From Virgibacillus subterraneus (GTDB lineage: Bacteria > Bacillota > Bacilli > Bacillales > Amphibacillaceae), in contig NZ_FOEH01000001.1 in NCBI RefSeq assembly GCF_900110695.1, forward strand, positions 682,001-746,000: 64,000 bases of DNA, in the 5' to 3' direction. The position numbers and the translations under genes were made by a program. Shown here piece by piece: positions 53,110 to 61,754 of the stretch (position 1 is the first letter of the stretch; each line of letters starts with the position of its first letter). A model generated the notes under the pieces. That model was not told the origin of the DNA, did not search any database, and saw only the letters and a list, made by a program, of their open reading frames with translations.

Positions 53110-53179
53110 TGAAAGCGTTGACTTTTCTGAAATATTTTAGTATTGTGTGATTAATTAATAAGTAAACTTTACTAACTTA
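53110..53179 (+). promoter_or_regulatory. Promoter, cre site and operator of the ROK gene
   Basis: TGAAAGCGTTGACT (53110-53123) matches cre in 13 of 14 positions and overlaps the -35 box TTGACT (53118-53123). TATTGT (53141-53146) follows at 17 bases. AGTAAACTTTACT sits within 53159-53179. Confidence 0.8.
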
Positions 53180-53234
53180 TTGGAAAGTGAATTGTTTTTG
53201 AAGGGAGGGAAAAACCATATATACCCGAGGCATC

Positions 53235-54410
53235 ATGGTGAGTTCTAATAACATAAAAGACTTAAACAAAAGAATAATTATTCGTTATATTCAAAGAAAT
53301 CCAGGAATTTCACGTTCTGACATTTCTAAGGCACTATCTATTAGTAAGCCAACTGTATCTAATGTTGTTGATAAATTGTTGGTAGAAGGGTGGGTCAGTG
53401 AAGAAGAAAGTATAAGAGGAAGCTCCTCTGGTGGAAGAAAACCATTCAAAATTTACTTTAACCAGGAGGCATACTATCTTGTTGGCGTAGATATTGGGGG
53501 CACCTCTGTGAAAATGGCTGTCATGAACCTTGGAGGGACAGTTATAAATCAACTATCTTTTGAAACACAACCATTTGTAGGTAGTCAACTTACCCCAGTA
53601 ATTGCTGATATGATTAAAAAACTAATTAAAGATAGTAACCTTGAAAATGATCAAATATTCGGTGCAGGCATTGGAGTACCTGGAATAACTGATGTGAATA
53701 AAGGTGTTGTGGTTGATGCTCCTAGTGTTGGTTGGAAAAACGTCCCTTTGAAATCGCAAATGGAGTATCTTCTGCCATTCCCAGTTTATCTCGACAATGA
53801 CGTAAATGTTGCTGCTCTAGGTGAATTATGGAAAGGAATGGGTACGGAAAATAATAATTTTCTTGTCATAACATTAGGAACCGGTATTGGTTGCGGCGTG
53901 ATTATCAATGGTCAACTTTATCGCGGATCCTCTTATTCGGCAGGTGAGATAGGGTATATGGTTACTGATAAAGATACAGCAGAGAAAAAATATGAACATA
54001 CTTTTACAGGTTATGGATTTTTAGATAACCATGTTGGGGGCCCTTCTATTTCACGGAGAATGCTTAGTAATTTAGTGGGCAAAAATGGTGTAAATGAAGT
54101 TTGGTCAGCAAAAAAAGTATTCCAAATGGCCATGGACAAAGATGAAATTGCCTTGGAGGTGATTAATGAAACCCTGTCGCATCTTGCCTTTGCCTTAGTA
54201 AATGTGATTTCCATTATAAACCCTGAACGGATTGTATTGGGGGGCGGAATCTCAAAATCTATGAATCAATTTTTACCATATTTATCTGCAACAATTGAAA
54301 AGCATATACCTATACAAACAGAGCTTGAAATAACATCTGTTAAGGATGTTTCATTGTTAGGGGCAGGTTATTTGTTGTTAAAAGAACACGAGTCTATTTT
54401 GAAAGATTGA
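53235..54410 (+). CDS. ROK-family transcriptional repressor (XylR/NagC type)
   Basis: 391 residues from the ATG at 53235; GAGG is only 4 bases upstream, and an earlier GGGAGGG points to an in-frame ATA (53217), so the exact start is open. N-terminal HTH about 15-65 (RNPGISRSDISKALSISKPT), then the ROK sugar-kinase-like domain (LVGVDIGGTSVKMAVMNLGG, GAGIGVPGITDVNKGVVVDA, DNDVNVAALGELW, VITLGTGIGCGVIINGQLYR). The usual ROK zinc motif with three cysteines is missing; the region reads AGEIGYMVTDKDTAEKKYEH. It is the probable repressor acting at the three AGTAAACYTTACT sites. Confidence 0.9.
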   Translation: MVSSNNIKDLNKRIIIRYIQRNPGISRSDISKALSISKPTVSNVVDKLLVEGWVSEEESIRGSSSGGRKPFKIYFNQEAYYLVGVDIGGTSVKMAVMNLGGTVINQLSFETQPFVGSQLTPVIADMIKKLIKDSNLENDQIFGAGIGVPGITDVNKGVVVDAPSVGWKNVPLKSQMEYLLPFPVYLDNDVNVAALGELWKGMGTENNNFLVITLGTGIGCGVIINGQLYRGSSYSAGEIGYMVTDKDTAEKKYEHTFTGYGFLDNHVGGPSISRRMLSNLVGKNGVNEVWSAKKVFQMAMDKDEIALEVINETLSHLAFALVNVISIINPERIVLGGGISKSMNQFLPYLSATIEKHIPIQTELEITSVKDVSLLGAGYLLLKEHESILKD

Positions 54411-54458
54411 TTACTTAATGAATCTTGGTTTTATAAATTATGAGTAGGGGGTTTTTAA

Positions 54459-55754
54459 ATGATTAAGAAATGGCAATTGATATTGCTGGGAATAATGGTG
54501 TTGTTTATATTGTCTGCATGCTCGGATGAAGACGGGGAAAACGCAGCAGAAGGGTCTGATGGTGATATTACATTAGAATACTGGCAGTATGCTTTCGATT
54601 CAAAGGTTAACTTAATGAATGAGTTAATTAAGGAGTTTGAGGAAGAAAATCCGGGAATTACTATTGAGCAAACAACTTTTCCTTATGATCAGTATAATGA
54701 ACAGGTAGCTGCCCAAGTGCCAGCAGGAAATGGGCCAGATGTAATTAATTTATTTTATGGATGGGTTCCGTCTTATGTAGATTCTGGTTATTTACAGCCG
54801 CTGCCTCAAGATACTTTTTCACATGAGGAAATTGAAAATGAATTTTTCCCATTAGTGGAAGCTACAAAACTGGATGGTGAATACTGGACAATACCAACAG
54901 CAGTTCGAACACTAGCATTATTCTATAATAAAGATCTTTTTGAAGAAGCTGGTCTTGATCCCAATGCTCCACCCGAAACATGGGATGAACTACAGGATTA
55001 TGCTGTTAAATTAACGAAAGCAGAAGACAACGGGCGAATTGAGCAGTCTGGATTAGCTTGGGAACCTTCACAACAGGGGCATCATTGGCTAAGAGATGGC
55101 TTGACGTATCAAGCTGGCGGTAAAGTTTTAGGTGACGATCGAAAAGAAGTAGTTTGGGGGGAAGGATCTGCAGGGCTTGAAGCATTTAAATATTGGTTAA
55201 GTTTCCCTGGAGAACTTGGAACCTCAGAGCAAGGTTTTTATACCGATGATGTGACGGCTTTTATGTCAGAAAAAGCTGCTATGAACATAGATGGGTCGTT
55301 TCGGATAGGAACATTGCAGAGTGATGCTCCCGATTTGAATTATGCAGTTGCTCCACTTCCTGCAAAGGATGAAAAATCCACTAATGCTTCTTTCTGGACT
55401 AATGGTATTACTTCAGACGTGGAGGGCGAAAAATTGGAAGCTGCCTCTAAATTTATAAAGTTTTTAACAAGTGAGGGTGTAATGGAAAAGTGGTTGGACG
55501 CTACAGGAGAACTTCCTGCTAAAGAAGCAGTTGCAATGCAGGATAAATATGTAAATCACGAAATATACGGTCCATTTATTGAATCATTACCTTTTGCAAA
55601 TGCTCATTTCTTTATAGATGAAACTAAGGAACGTGATATTGTGATCGATGCCGCTAATAAAGTTTTATTGGAAGAAGCAGATCCAGAGGAAGCATTCAAT
55701 GAAATGGTTGATTCTACACAGGAACTTTATGATGAGTATTGGAGTGATAAATAG
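54459..55754 (+). CDS. Sugar ABC transporter substrate-binding lipoprotein, family 1
   Basis: 431 residues; ATG behind AGTAGGGGG. Lipobox LSAC with Cys21, then a MalE-like fold (LEYWQYAFDSKVNLMNELIK, GPDVINLFYGWVPSYVDSGY, IPTAVRTLALFYNKDLFEEA, EKAAMNIDGSFRIGTL). It captures an oligosaccharide or glycoside for the two permeases that follow. No ATPase gene is in the operon, so a shared MsmX-type ATPase is probably used, as in Bacillus. Confidence 0.92.
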   Translation: MIKKWQLILLGIMVLFILSACSDEDGENAAEGSDGDITLEYWQYAFDSKVNLMNELIKEFEEENPGITIEQTTFPYDQYNEQVAAQVPAGNGPDVINLFYGWVPSYVDSGYLQPLPQDTFSHEEIENEFFPLVEATKLDGEYWTIPTAVRTLALFYNKDLFEEAGLDPNAPPETWDELQDYAVKLTKAEDNGRIEQSGLAWEPSQQGHHWLRDGLTYQAGGKVLGDDRKEVVWGEGSAGLEAFKYWLSFPGELGTSEQGFYTDDVTAFMSEKAAMNIDGSFRIGTLQSDAPDLNYAVAPLPAKDEKSTNASFWTNGITSDVEGEKLEAASKFIKFLTSEGVMEKWLDATGELPAKEAVAMQDKYVNHEIYGPFIESLPFANAHFFIDETKERDIVIDAANKVLLEEADPEEAFNEMVDSTQELYDEYWSDK

Positions 55755-55814
55755 AAGGTTTTGATGGGGGAAGGGTATTTCCCTTCTCCTTTCTTCACAA
55801 TAAGGGGGTACATA

Positions 55815-56798
55815 ATGGAACAATTAAAATCTTCTCAAGACTATGATAGAGAATATGATAAAAAAAAGGAAAAAGTTAAACAAAAAGCACCTTTCTTTTA
55901 TAAACTCAGAAAGACCCATAAATATCAAAAGTATTTCTTTATATTTATCAGTCTATTGCTCCCATTAATTTTCTATTTAGGCATACGAGTTATGCCAACC
56001 TTATTTACATTTAATATGGGTTTTAGGGAGTGGAACCTCCTTGCAACTGGGGAGCGCCCCTTTGTAGGCCTTGATAATTTTGTAGCGCTGTTTCAGGATG
56101 AAGTTTTCCTTAAATCCCTTTTAAATACTTTTATTTATATTGTAATAGGCGTTGCAGGTCAATTGCTATTCGGTATAACCGTTGCGCTATTACTGCACAA
56201 GATCAATCGGTTTAAGGGCTTATTTAGAGTCATTTACTTTATTCCATATGTGACCAGTATTGTTGCCATAAGTTGGGTTTTTCAATGGCTTTTTATGGGT
56301 AACGGTTTTATTAATGATGTATTGATAAATATAGGTTTACCCCCACAACCTTTTTTAGGTTCTCCAGATCAAGCACTTTATGTTATAGCAGCAGCTATGA
56401 TTTGGCAATCAATCGGATTCCAAATGGTTTTATTTTTAGCTGGATTGGGAAACATTCCACAAATGTTATATGAAGCAGCTGATATTGATGGAGCTAGCCC
56501 ATGGCAAAAATTTTGGAATGTTACTGTTCCGCTACTTAACCCAACTATCGTATTTTCAGCCATTATTGGAATGATTACGTTTATCCAGGTTTCCTTCACC
56601 CAGGTAATTAATATGAGTTCAGATGGTAGCGGTGGACCGCTAGATTCTACAATTTCAGTTGTTGTTTATATCTATCAACAGGCGTTCCAACAATATGATA
56701 TGGGAATGGCTTCTGCAGCAACTGTAATATTGTTCCTATTTATTTTGGGCTTGACTATTTTCCAAATGAAAGTACTAACCAAGAAATTTGATTATTAA
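55815..56798 (+). CDS. Sugar ABC transporter permease, MalF type
   Basis: 327 residues from the ATG at 55815 behind TAAGGGGG; the longer frame from 55761 lacks an RBS. A charged N-terminus precedes about six membrane spans, and the ATPase-coupling loop reads YEAADIDGASPWQKFWNVTV. It pairs with the next permease to form the channel. Confidence 0.92.
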   Translation: MEQLKSSQDYDREYDKKKEKVKQKAPFFYKLRKTHKYQKYFFIFISLLLPLIFYLGIRVMPTLFTFNMGFREWNLLATGERPFVGLDNFVALFQDEVFLKSLLNTFIYIVIGVAGQLLFGITVALLLHKINRFKGLFRVIYFIPYVTSIVAISWVFQWLFMGNGFINDVLINIGLPPQPFLGSPDQALYVIAAAMIWQSIGFQMVLFLAGLGNIPQMLYEAADIDGASPWQKFWNVTVPLLNPTIVFSAIIGMITFIQVSFTQVINMSSDGSGGPLDSTISVVVYIYQQAFQQYDMGMASAATVILFLFILGLTIFQMKVLTKKFDY

Positions 56799-56814
56799 TA
56801 TAGGAGGTGTGAGG

Positions 56815-57624
56815 ATGAAACCAGGAAAGTTATTACCTTATATAGCCCTAATAATAGGCGCAGTTGTTATGCTTTTTCCATTTATCTGGATGTTATCTAC
56901 TTCTTTAAAAGCACCAATGGATATATTTAATCTGAATATTATTCCAGAAAGTGCAACCTTAGCAAATTATATTGAGGTTTTACAAGAAAGTATGTTTATC
57001 AGGTGGTTTTTAAATAGTGTTATTATCGCAGTTATTACGACAGTGAGTGTAATATTCTTCGATACACTTGTTGGCTATATCATAGCAAAATTTACTTTTT
57101 TTGGAAGGAAATTTTTATTTATAGTGATACTTAGTACTTTGATGGTACCAGTAGAAATGCTAATTATTCCATGGTACATGATGAGTTCGGAACTAGGCTG
57201 GACCAATACTTATTGGGGGATACTGTTTCCGGGTCTAATGACTGGTTTCGGAGTATTTTTGATGAAACAATTCATGGAACAGATTCCAGAAGATTTATTG
57301 AACGCTGCACGAATTGACGGCATGAATGAGTTTTCAATTTTCTTTAAGATAGCTGTTCCGCAAGTGTGGCCAGCAATATCTGCTTTAGGTATTTTTTCTT
57401 TTCTTAGTAACTGGAACGCGTTTCTGTGGCCATTGATTGTAACAGAATCCTCAAGTCTTCGAACCTTGCCTGTAGGGTTATCGTACTTTTCATCTGGGGA
57501 GGCTGAATCCCAATGGCATTTGATAATGACTGGAGCTACTATTTCTGTTATTCCATTAATTCTGGTTTTTATTCTACTGCAGCGTCATATAATTAAAGGT
57601 ATTGTTTTAACTGGTATGAAGTAA
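56815..57624 (+). CDS. Sugar ABC transporter permease, MalG type
   Basis: 269 residues from the ATG at 56815 behind AGGAGGTGTGAGG. Six predicted spans, and the coupling loop LNAARIDGMNEFSIFFKIAV, identify a MalG-type subunit. It ends the operon; a terminator follows. Confidence 0.93.
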   Translation: MKPGKLLPYIALIIGAVVMLFPFIWMLSTSLKAPMDIFNLNIIPESATLANYIEVLQESMFIRWFLNSVIIAVITTVSVIFFDTLVGYIIAKFTFFGRKFLFIVILSTLMVPVEMLIIPWYMMSSELGWTNTYWGILFPGLMTGFGVFLMKQFMEQIPEDLLNAARIDGMNEFSIFFKIAVPQVWPAISALGIFSFLSNWNAFLWPLIVTESSSLRTLPVGLSYFSSGEAESQWHLIMTGATISVIPLILVFILLQRHIIKGIVLTGMK

Positions 57625-57652
57625 TGAAGAGAAACATGCTATTAAAATAGGG

Positions 57653-57693
57653 TGCATCTCCTAGGTGAACATTTTTGGGAGATGCATTCTTTA
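57653..57693 (+). terminator. Terminator of the sugar ABC operon
   Basis: TGCATCTCC (57653-57661) pairs with GGAGATGCA (57678-57686), then TTCTTTAAT. Confidence 0.8.
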
Positions 57694-57807
57694 ATTAGTC
57701 GTCCACATGGGAACGTTGGGATGGTAGGGGCGTTTTATTTGTCCCAGACCCAAGCTTTCAAAAACTCCGCATGAAAAATACGATCACGTTTTCAGTCATC
57801 AGCTCCC

Positions 57808-58194
57808 CTAATTACCAAAATCAGTCCAATCATAATTATTCTCCCTCTGTTTTTGTTCATTTTCTTCTTTTTTACTTTTAACATTTTTTACTTTTGTAAA
57901 TGTCATAATATAGCCGCAATCCTCACAAGCATATTTATAAACATCAGAATGGCGATCAATAAAGGATTTCTTTTCTTCTGGTACTAGCATTAGATTAATA
58001 TCTGCCCTCGCATCTGTTTGATGGTCTAGTTCAGTATTTACATCGACATCGATATCAACTGGGTACTCGAAACTGTTTGCAATAGTTCTTACATCATTAT
58101 AAGCTGTTGAATATATATCAACATTAACATCAATAGTATAATATCCTTTACGGAAATGCTCTCCGCCACATACAAGACATTTTATTTCACTCAC
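57808..58194 (-). CDS. Small zinc-ribbon-like protein of unknown function
   Basis: 128 residues on the minus strand behind GAGGGGGAA. One cysteine pair is CLVCGGEHF near the N-terminus and the second CEDCGYIMTF near residue 90, which together could bind zinc. Between them lies an acidic stretch rich in Asp and Val (VDIDVDVNTELDHQTDARAD), and the C-terminus is Lys/Glu-rich. I do not recognise a named family. It stands alone beside the sugar operon. Confidence 0.65.
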   Translation of the reverse strand: MSEIKCLVCGGEHFRKGYYTIDVNVDIYSTAYNDVRTIANSFEYPVDIDVDVNTELDHQTDARADINLMLVPEEKKSFIDRHSDVYKYACEDCGYIMTFTKVKNVKSKKEENEQKQRENNYDWTDFGN

Positions 58195-58287
58195 AACAAT
58201 TCCCCCTCATCTAAATGTATATTTTTTGATAAGGATTGTTATGATAGCATGGTGTTTTTTGGGCTACTTTCTCTTGGGTCAGCGGTC

Positions 58288-58390
58288 CATTTTTTGCTAA
58301 AGCAGAAAATACCTTTCTTTTAAGTACTATCGTTTCTCAAGCTGAAAAAGTGGCATCTGGATAAAAATATTTATCCGATGCCACTTTTAT
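58288..58390. repeat. Three-hairpin element, copy C3 (hairpins 2 and 3 with linker)
   Basis: TTTTTTGC/GCAGAAAA, CCTTTCTTTTAAGTACTATC, GTTTCTCAAGCTGAAAA, then a stem GTGGCATCTGGATAAA with TTTATCCGATGCCAC. The following GTGAGGATCGAT resembles GTGAGGTTCGAT after C1, so the conserved unit may extend further. Confidence 0.8.
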
Positions 58391-58459
58391 TACGTGAGGA
58401 TCGATTATAGTTAAAATAGATACTATTTCTTGTTTCATATCTAATTGGATGGTGTGTAG

Positions 58460-58488
58460 CGGGACGGTGAACCTGACCCTCCGTCCCG
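58460..58488. repeat. GGGAC-type short inverted repeat
   Basis: GGGACGG (58461-58467) pairs with CCGTCCC (58481-58487), with CCTGACCCT inside. Similar units lie at 58662-58731 and 59680-59709. The DNA between here and 58660 has a short minus-strand open frame that may be a protein remnant but cannot be assigned. Confidence 0.7.
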
Positions 58489-58661
58489 TTATAACCTTCT
58501 TTCACATGATTTATCAAGTTTAATTGAAGGATTTTTTTCAGTAAGAAAGGATATAAATTTCTTCATATCCCCTTTTTTCTTTAAAAACTCAACACCTATC
58601 TTCATCTTTAGTTTACCCTGATGATTATATAATGAATAATAAGCGCCTCTATCCCCTTCGA

Positions 58662-58731
58662 GGGACAACAGGGGACAGGTCCATCGTCCCGGTACCACAG
58701 CAGCGGGACAAGGGACCTGACCCTATGTCCC
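58662..58731. repeat. GGGAC-type repeat cluster overlapping the 3' end of the dehydratase gene
   Basis: GGGACAACAGGGGACAGGTC, CATCGTCCC, then GGGACAAGGGACCTGACCC and ATGTCCC. The stop codon of the threonine dehydratase (58723-58725) lies inside it. Confidence 0.75.
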
Positions 58732-59661
58732 AAGCTTACGCACATCCAGATTACCGCCAGAAACAACACATGCTATGTTTTTTTCTTGTACACCCAACTT
58801 CCCAAACATCGCCGCAGCTATTGCGACAGCACTGGATGGTTCAATGACCTGTTTCATTCGTTCGAGAATAAAAAATAGGGCCTGCTGGATTTCTGTTTCA
58901 CTGACTAATACCAGGTCGTCTAAATACTTTTGCACAATCGGAAATGTCAGATCACCAGGCTGACTCGTTCGCAGCCCGTCGGCAATTGTACTTGTTCCAG
59001 GAATTGATGTGATTATTCCATTTTCCAACGAAAGGTGTGTATCGTTAGCTATTTCCGGTTCGACTCCAATAACTTTCACATGTGGTTTCGTTTCCTTGAT
59101 TGCTGTTAATATTCCGGAAATAAGACCACCTCCACCGACGGGAACAACTACCACATCAACATCATCTAACTGCTTCAATATCTCCACTCCTACTGTACCT
59201 TGCCCTGCCATGATATATGGGTCGTCATATGGGGGAATAAACACGCCATTCTTTTTAGCTGCTAATTCCTTTGCGCGAGGCAATCTTTCTGCTGAAGTCG
59301 TCCCACATTCCTCGATTTCACCATTATAGTTTCGGATGGCATTCAATTTACTGGCCGTTGCATCCTCAGGCACAACAATTGTGGCTGGAACTCCAAGGAT
59401 GTTGGAAATATAAGCAACTGCTTGCCCGTGATTTCCAGAGGAAGCTGCTGTTACGTATGTCGCCCCATCTTGAACGGCTTGTTTCACTTTATTTGTAGCA
59501 CCTCTTATTTTAAAGGAACCTGTTTTCTGCAAATGTTCACTTTTTAAAAACATGTTATTCCCGCAAATTGAAGAAAGCGCTGTGGAAGTAAGGATTGGTG
59601 TTTCATTGATCGTATCAGAAATCTTTTCAGCAGCTTGATGAATGTTTTTTAGTGTGATCAA
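58723..59661 (-). CDS. Threonine dehydratase (ammonia-lyase)-like PLP enzyme
   Basis: 312 residues from a TTG at 59659-59661, which has AAAGGAG 9 bases upstream; the ATG at 59701-59703 lies in a repeat and lacks an RBS. The PLP lysine is in KTGSFKIRGATNKV; the phosphate-binding loop is VPVGGGGLISG. Absence of a C-terminal ACT domain matches the short catabolic type. It converts threonine (or serine) to a 2-oxo acid and ammonia. The C-terminus is odd: the last codons and stop come from a GGGAC repeat. Confidence 0.85.
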   Translation of the reverse strand: MITLKNIHQAAEKISDTINETPILTSTALSSICGNNMFLKSEHLQKTGSFKIRGATNKVKQAVQDGATYVTAASSGNHGQAVAYISNILGVPATIVVPEDATASKLNAIRNYNGEIEECGTTSAERLPRAKELAAKKNGVFIPPYDDPYIMAGQGTVGVEILKQLDDVDVVVVPVGGGGLISGILTAIKETKPHVKVIGVEPEIANDTHLSLENGIITSIPGTSTIADGLRTSQPGDLTFPIVQKYLDDLVLVSETEIQQALFFILERMKQVIEPSSAVAIAAAMFGKLGVQEKNIACVVSGGNLDVRKLGT

Positions 59662-59679
59662 TTGATACAACTCCTTTAT

Positions 59680-59709
59680 GGGGGACAAGAGGGACAGGCT
59701 CATCGTCCC
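59680..59709. repeat. GGGAC-type repeat upstream of the dehydratase gene
   Basis: GGGACAGGCTCATCGTCCC (59691-59709) is nearly the same as GGGACAGGTCCATCGTCCC in the cluster at the other end of the gene. The rest of 59710-59937 is AT-rich with no gene. Confidence 0.7.
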
Positions 59710-59937
59710 GTTAATTATGTGATTTATTTTACCATATAATCTAGCAGTTTTCTTTTCGATTAAATTAATTGAGATTTGGTGATAATGCCTAATAATATTT
59801 CAAGTTTGTTTTTTAATGATAAAAAAAGGGAAATATTACATTGTGCGTATTTATGCAGATATCACAGACGATATAGACAGTCTGACTGCAGAAATGATAT
59901 GTTTAGAGAGATTTCACAAACGAAGGAGTGAACACAA

Positions 59938-60609
59938 ATGTTGAGATGGTTATTTGTGTTTGTTGCTATTTTATTTATGGTGTCGATTCAAACACCAGAT
60001 ACAGTGCAGAAAACGTGGAAGGCTGACAAAATAGAAGCAGCGACTTTTGATAAATGGACAATAAATATAAAAGAATGGCTCGCTGACAATGATATAAGTA
60101 TAGCGGAAGTTAAAGATAATTTAACTCAATTGGTGAGAGTTCCAAGAGGTGGAGAAACGAACCCAGGAAGTTCTACAGAGCAAAGTGCGTCCTCGGACCT
60201 TGAGGCTAAAGATCCTTCCGAGTTTGAGAAGAAAGTAGTTGAACTCGTTAATGAAGAACGGGCAAAAGAGAACTTAGATCCACTAAAAATGCATGACCGT
60301 CTAAGCAGTCTTGCCAGAAAGAAATCGCAGGACATGGCTGAAAACAATTATTTTAGCCACACATCGCCAACATATGGTTCACCTTTTGATATGATGCAGC
60401 AATTCAACTTTAACTATAGCTTAGCAGGTGAAAATATTGCAGCCGGGCAACGCAGTCCTGAACAGGTTGTAGAGGGTTGGATGAACAGTGAAGGTCATCG
60501 GAAAAATATTATGAAGGATGGATTCACGCATATTGGTGTTGGATATGTTGAAGGTGCTGGGCTGCCATATAAGACCTACTGGACGCAATTATTTATGACA
60601 CCAAGGTAG
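59938..60609 (+). CDS. Secreted CAP/SCP-domain protein, YkwD-like
   Basis: 223 residues; ATG behind GAAGGAGTG. N-terminal membrane/signal segment (about 1-20), a low-complexity linker, then the CAP domain from about residue 98: VELVNEERAKENLDPLKMHD, MAENNYFSHTSPTYGSPFDM, AGENIAAGQRSPEQVVEGWM, SEGHRKNIMKDGFTHIGVGY. The conserved His and Glu residues are present. Bacillus homologues are exported, some during sporulation; the activity is not established. A PP2C-like gene starts 20 bases after its stop. Confidence 0.9.
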   Translation: MLRWLFVFVAILFMVSIQTPDTVQKTWKADKIEAATFDKWTINIKEWLADNDISIAEVKDNLTQLVRVPRGGETNPGSSTEQSASSDLEAKDPSEFEKKVVELVNEERAKENLDPLKMHDRLSSLARKKSQDMAENNYFSHTSPTYGSPFDMMQQFNFNYSLAGENIAAGQRSPEQVVEGWMNSEGHRKNIMKDGFTHIGVGYVEGAGLPYKTYWTQLFMTPR

Positions 60610-60629
60610 GTTGGGGGAGGTTAATTGAT

Positions 60630-61490
60630 TTGAAAGTAACCAAGATATACAAAAAGGGCGATAAAGATATTAATGAGGATGCCTATGTTATAAATGAAGA
60701 TGCTCATATCTTTGCAGCTATTGATGGTGCAACAGGTTTGGATGGTATGCCGGGCTATCTAGCATCACATGCTGTACAGAAAGAATTGCAGCAGGTTACA
60801 CAAGCTAAATCCCTCTATGAAAGTATGCAGGCAGCAAATTACAGATTAAGTGAAAAAGCTGTGGAATACTATGAGACTAGTTTTAGAAATTTAGATACTC
60901 CCAGTATTAATGAGATACCTAAAAAGCAGAGAAGTTCAACAGGTGTAGCTGCTGTCCAATTTGAGCAAGACGGGTTAGCTTTTGACTATTTTCATGCAGG
61001 AGATTGCATGCTATTTCTGAAATATGAAAGCGATGAAATACGAACTGTCACTTATGATTTGGTCCAATACCTGGATCAAGAGGCAATTAGTGAATTGGTT
61101 AAGTTACGTGAGGAAGCAGGGAACGATTTGGATTTAAAAGAGCTTCGAGAAAAGGTTAAACCTACGTTGCTACGGAATCGGGATAAGCTTAATTCGGCTG
61201 ATGGTTACAGCATTATTGATGGCAGTGATAAGGCGTTTGTTTATATTGAGTATGGAAGAATTCCGCTCAATCGAGTTATCGGAATTCTTTTATTAAGTGA
61301 CGGGCTGCTTTTGCCAACAGAATTGGATGAAATCAATGCGTGGAGTAAGACTGCTGAAATAGCTTTTAACGATGGTCTAGATGGATTATTGGCTGAAGTT
61401 GAGAAAAGAGAAGAAGATGATCCGCAATGTATCCAATTTCCTCGAATGAAACAGAGAGATGATAAGACAGGGGTTTTGGTTGAATTGTAA
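60630..61490 (+). CDS. PP2C-like protein phosphatase
   Basis: 286 residues; TTG start behind GGGGGAGG at 9 bases. Metal-binding motifs are visible: NEDAYVINEDAHIFAAIDGA near the N-terminus, YFHAGDCMLFLKYE in the middle and LLLSDGLLLPTELDE near the C-terminus. It most likely dephosphorylates Ser/Thr residues, although no partner kinase is adjacent. Sequence spacing is shorter than in standard PP2C, so it is a divergent member. Confidence 0.8.
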   Translation: MKVTKIYKKGDKDINEDAYVINEDAHIFAAIDGATGLDGMPGYLASHAVQKELQQVTQAKSLYESMQAANYRLSEKAVEYYETSFRNLDTPSINEIPKKQRSSTGVAAVQFEQDGLAFDYFHAGDCMLFLKYESDEIRTVTYDLVQYLDQEAISELVKLREEAGNDLDLKELREKVKPTLLRNRDKLNSADGYSIIDGSDKAFVYIEYGRIPLNRVIGILLLSDGLLLPTELDEINAWSKTAEIAFNDGLDGLLAEVEKREEDDPQCIQFPRMKQRDDKTGVLVEL

Positions 61491-61691
61491 TTGAATTGTA
61501 GTAGGGTAGGACTAAAGCTATAGAGTCCAGAGAAGCTCCAACAGATAAAAAGAACAAACAGTTAATGTTCCTTCAATAGTCTTATTCAGCATCCTCGGCT
61601 GCTTGCGAAAATCCACTAAATCAATTTCTTTTTTGTAAGCAGGGCGTTCCTACTTCCGCTGTTAACAAATTTTCCTAAATCTGAAAATATA

Positions 61692-61733
61692 AAAAAGTCT
61701 GTTAATATGTAAAGTATTTAACAGACTTTTTAT
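61692..61733. terminator. Bidirectional terminator
   Basis: AAAAAGTCTGTTAA pairs with TTAACAGACTTTTT and can serve the phosphatase gene and the minus-strand Crp gene. Confidence 0.9.
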
Positions 61734-61754
61734 TTTGCTTAGGGCACAATTGTA

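Noticed and set aside
58489-58698. Minus-strand frame of 69 codons between GGGAC repeats
   Set aside because: Its start lies in a repeat; the tail could be a protein remnant but there is too little to call.
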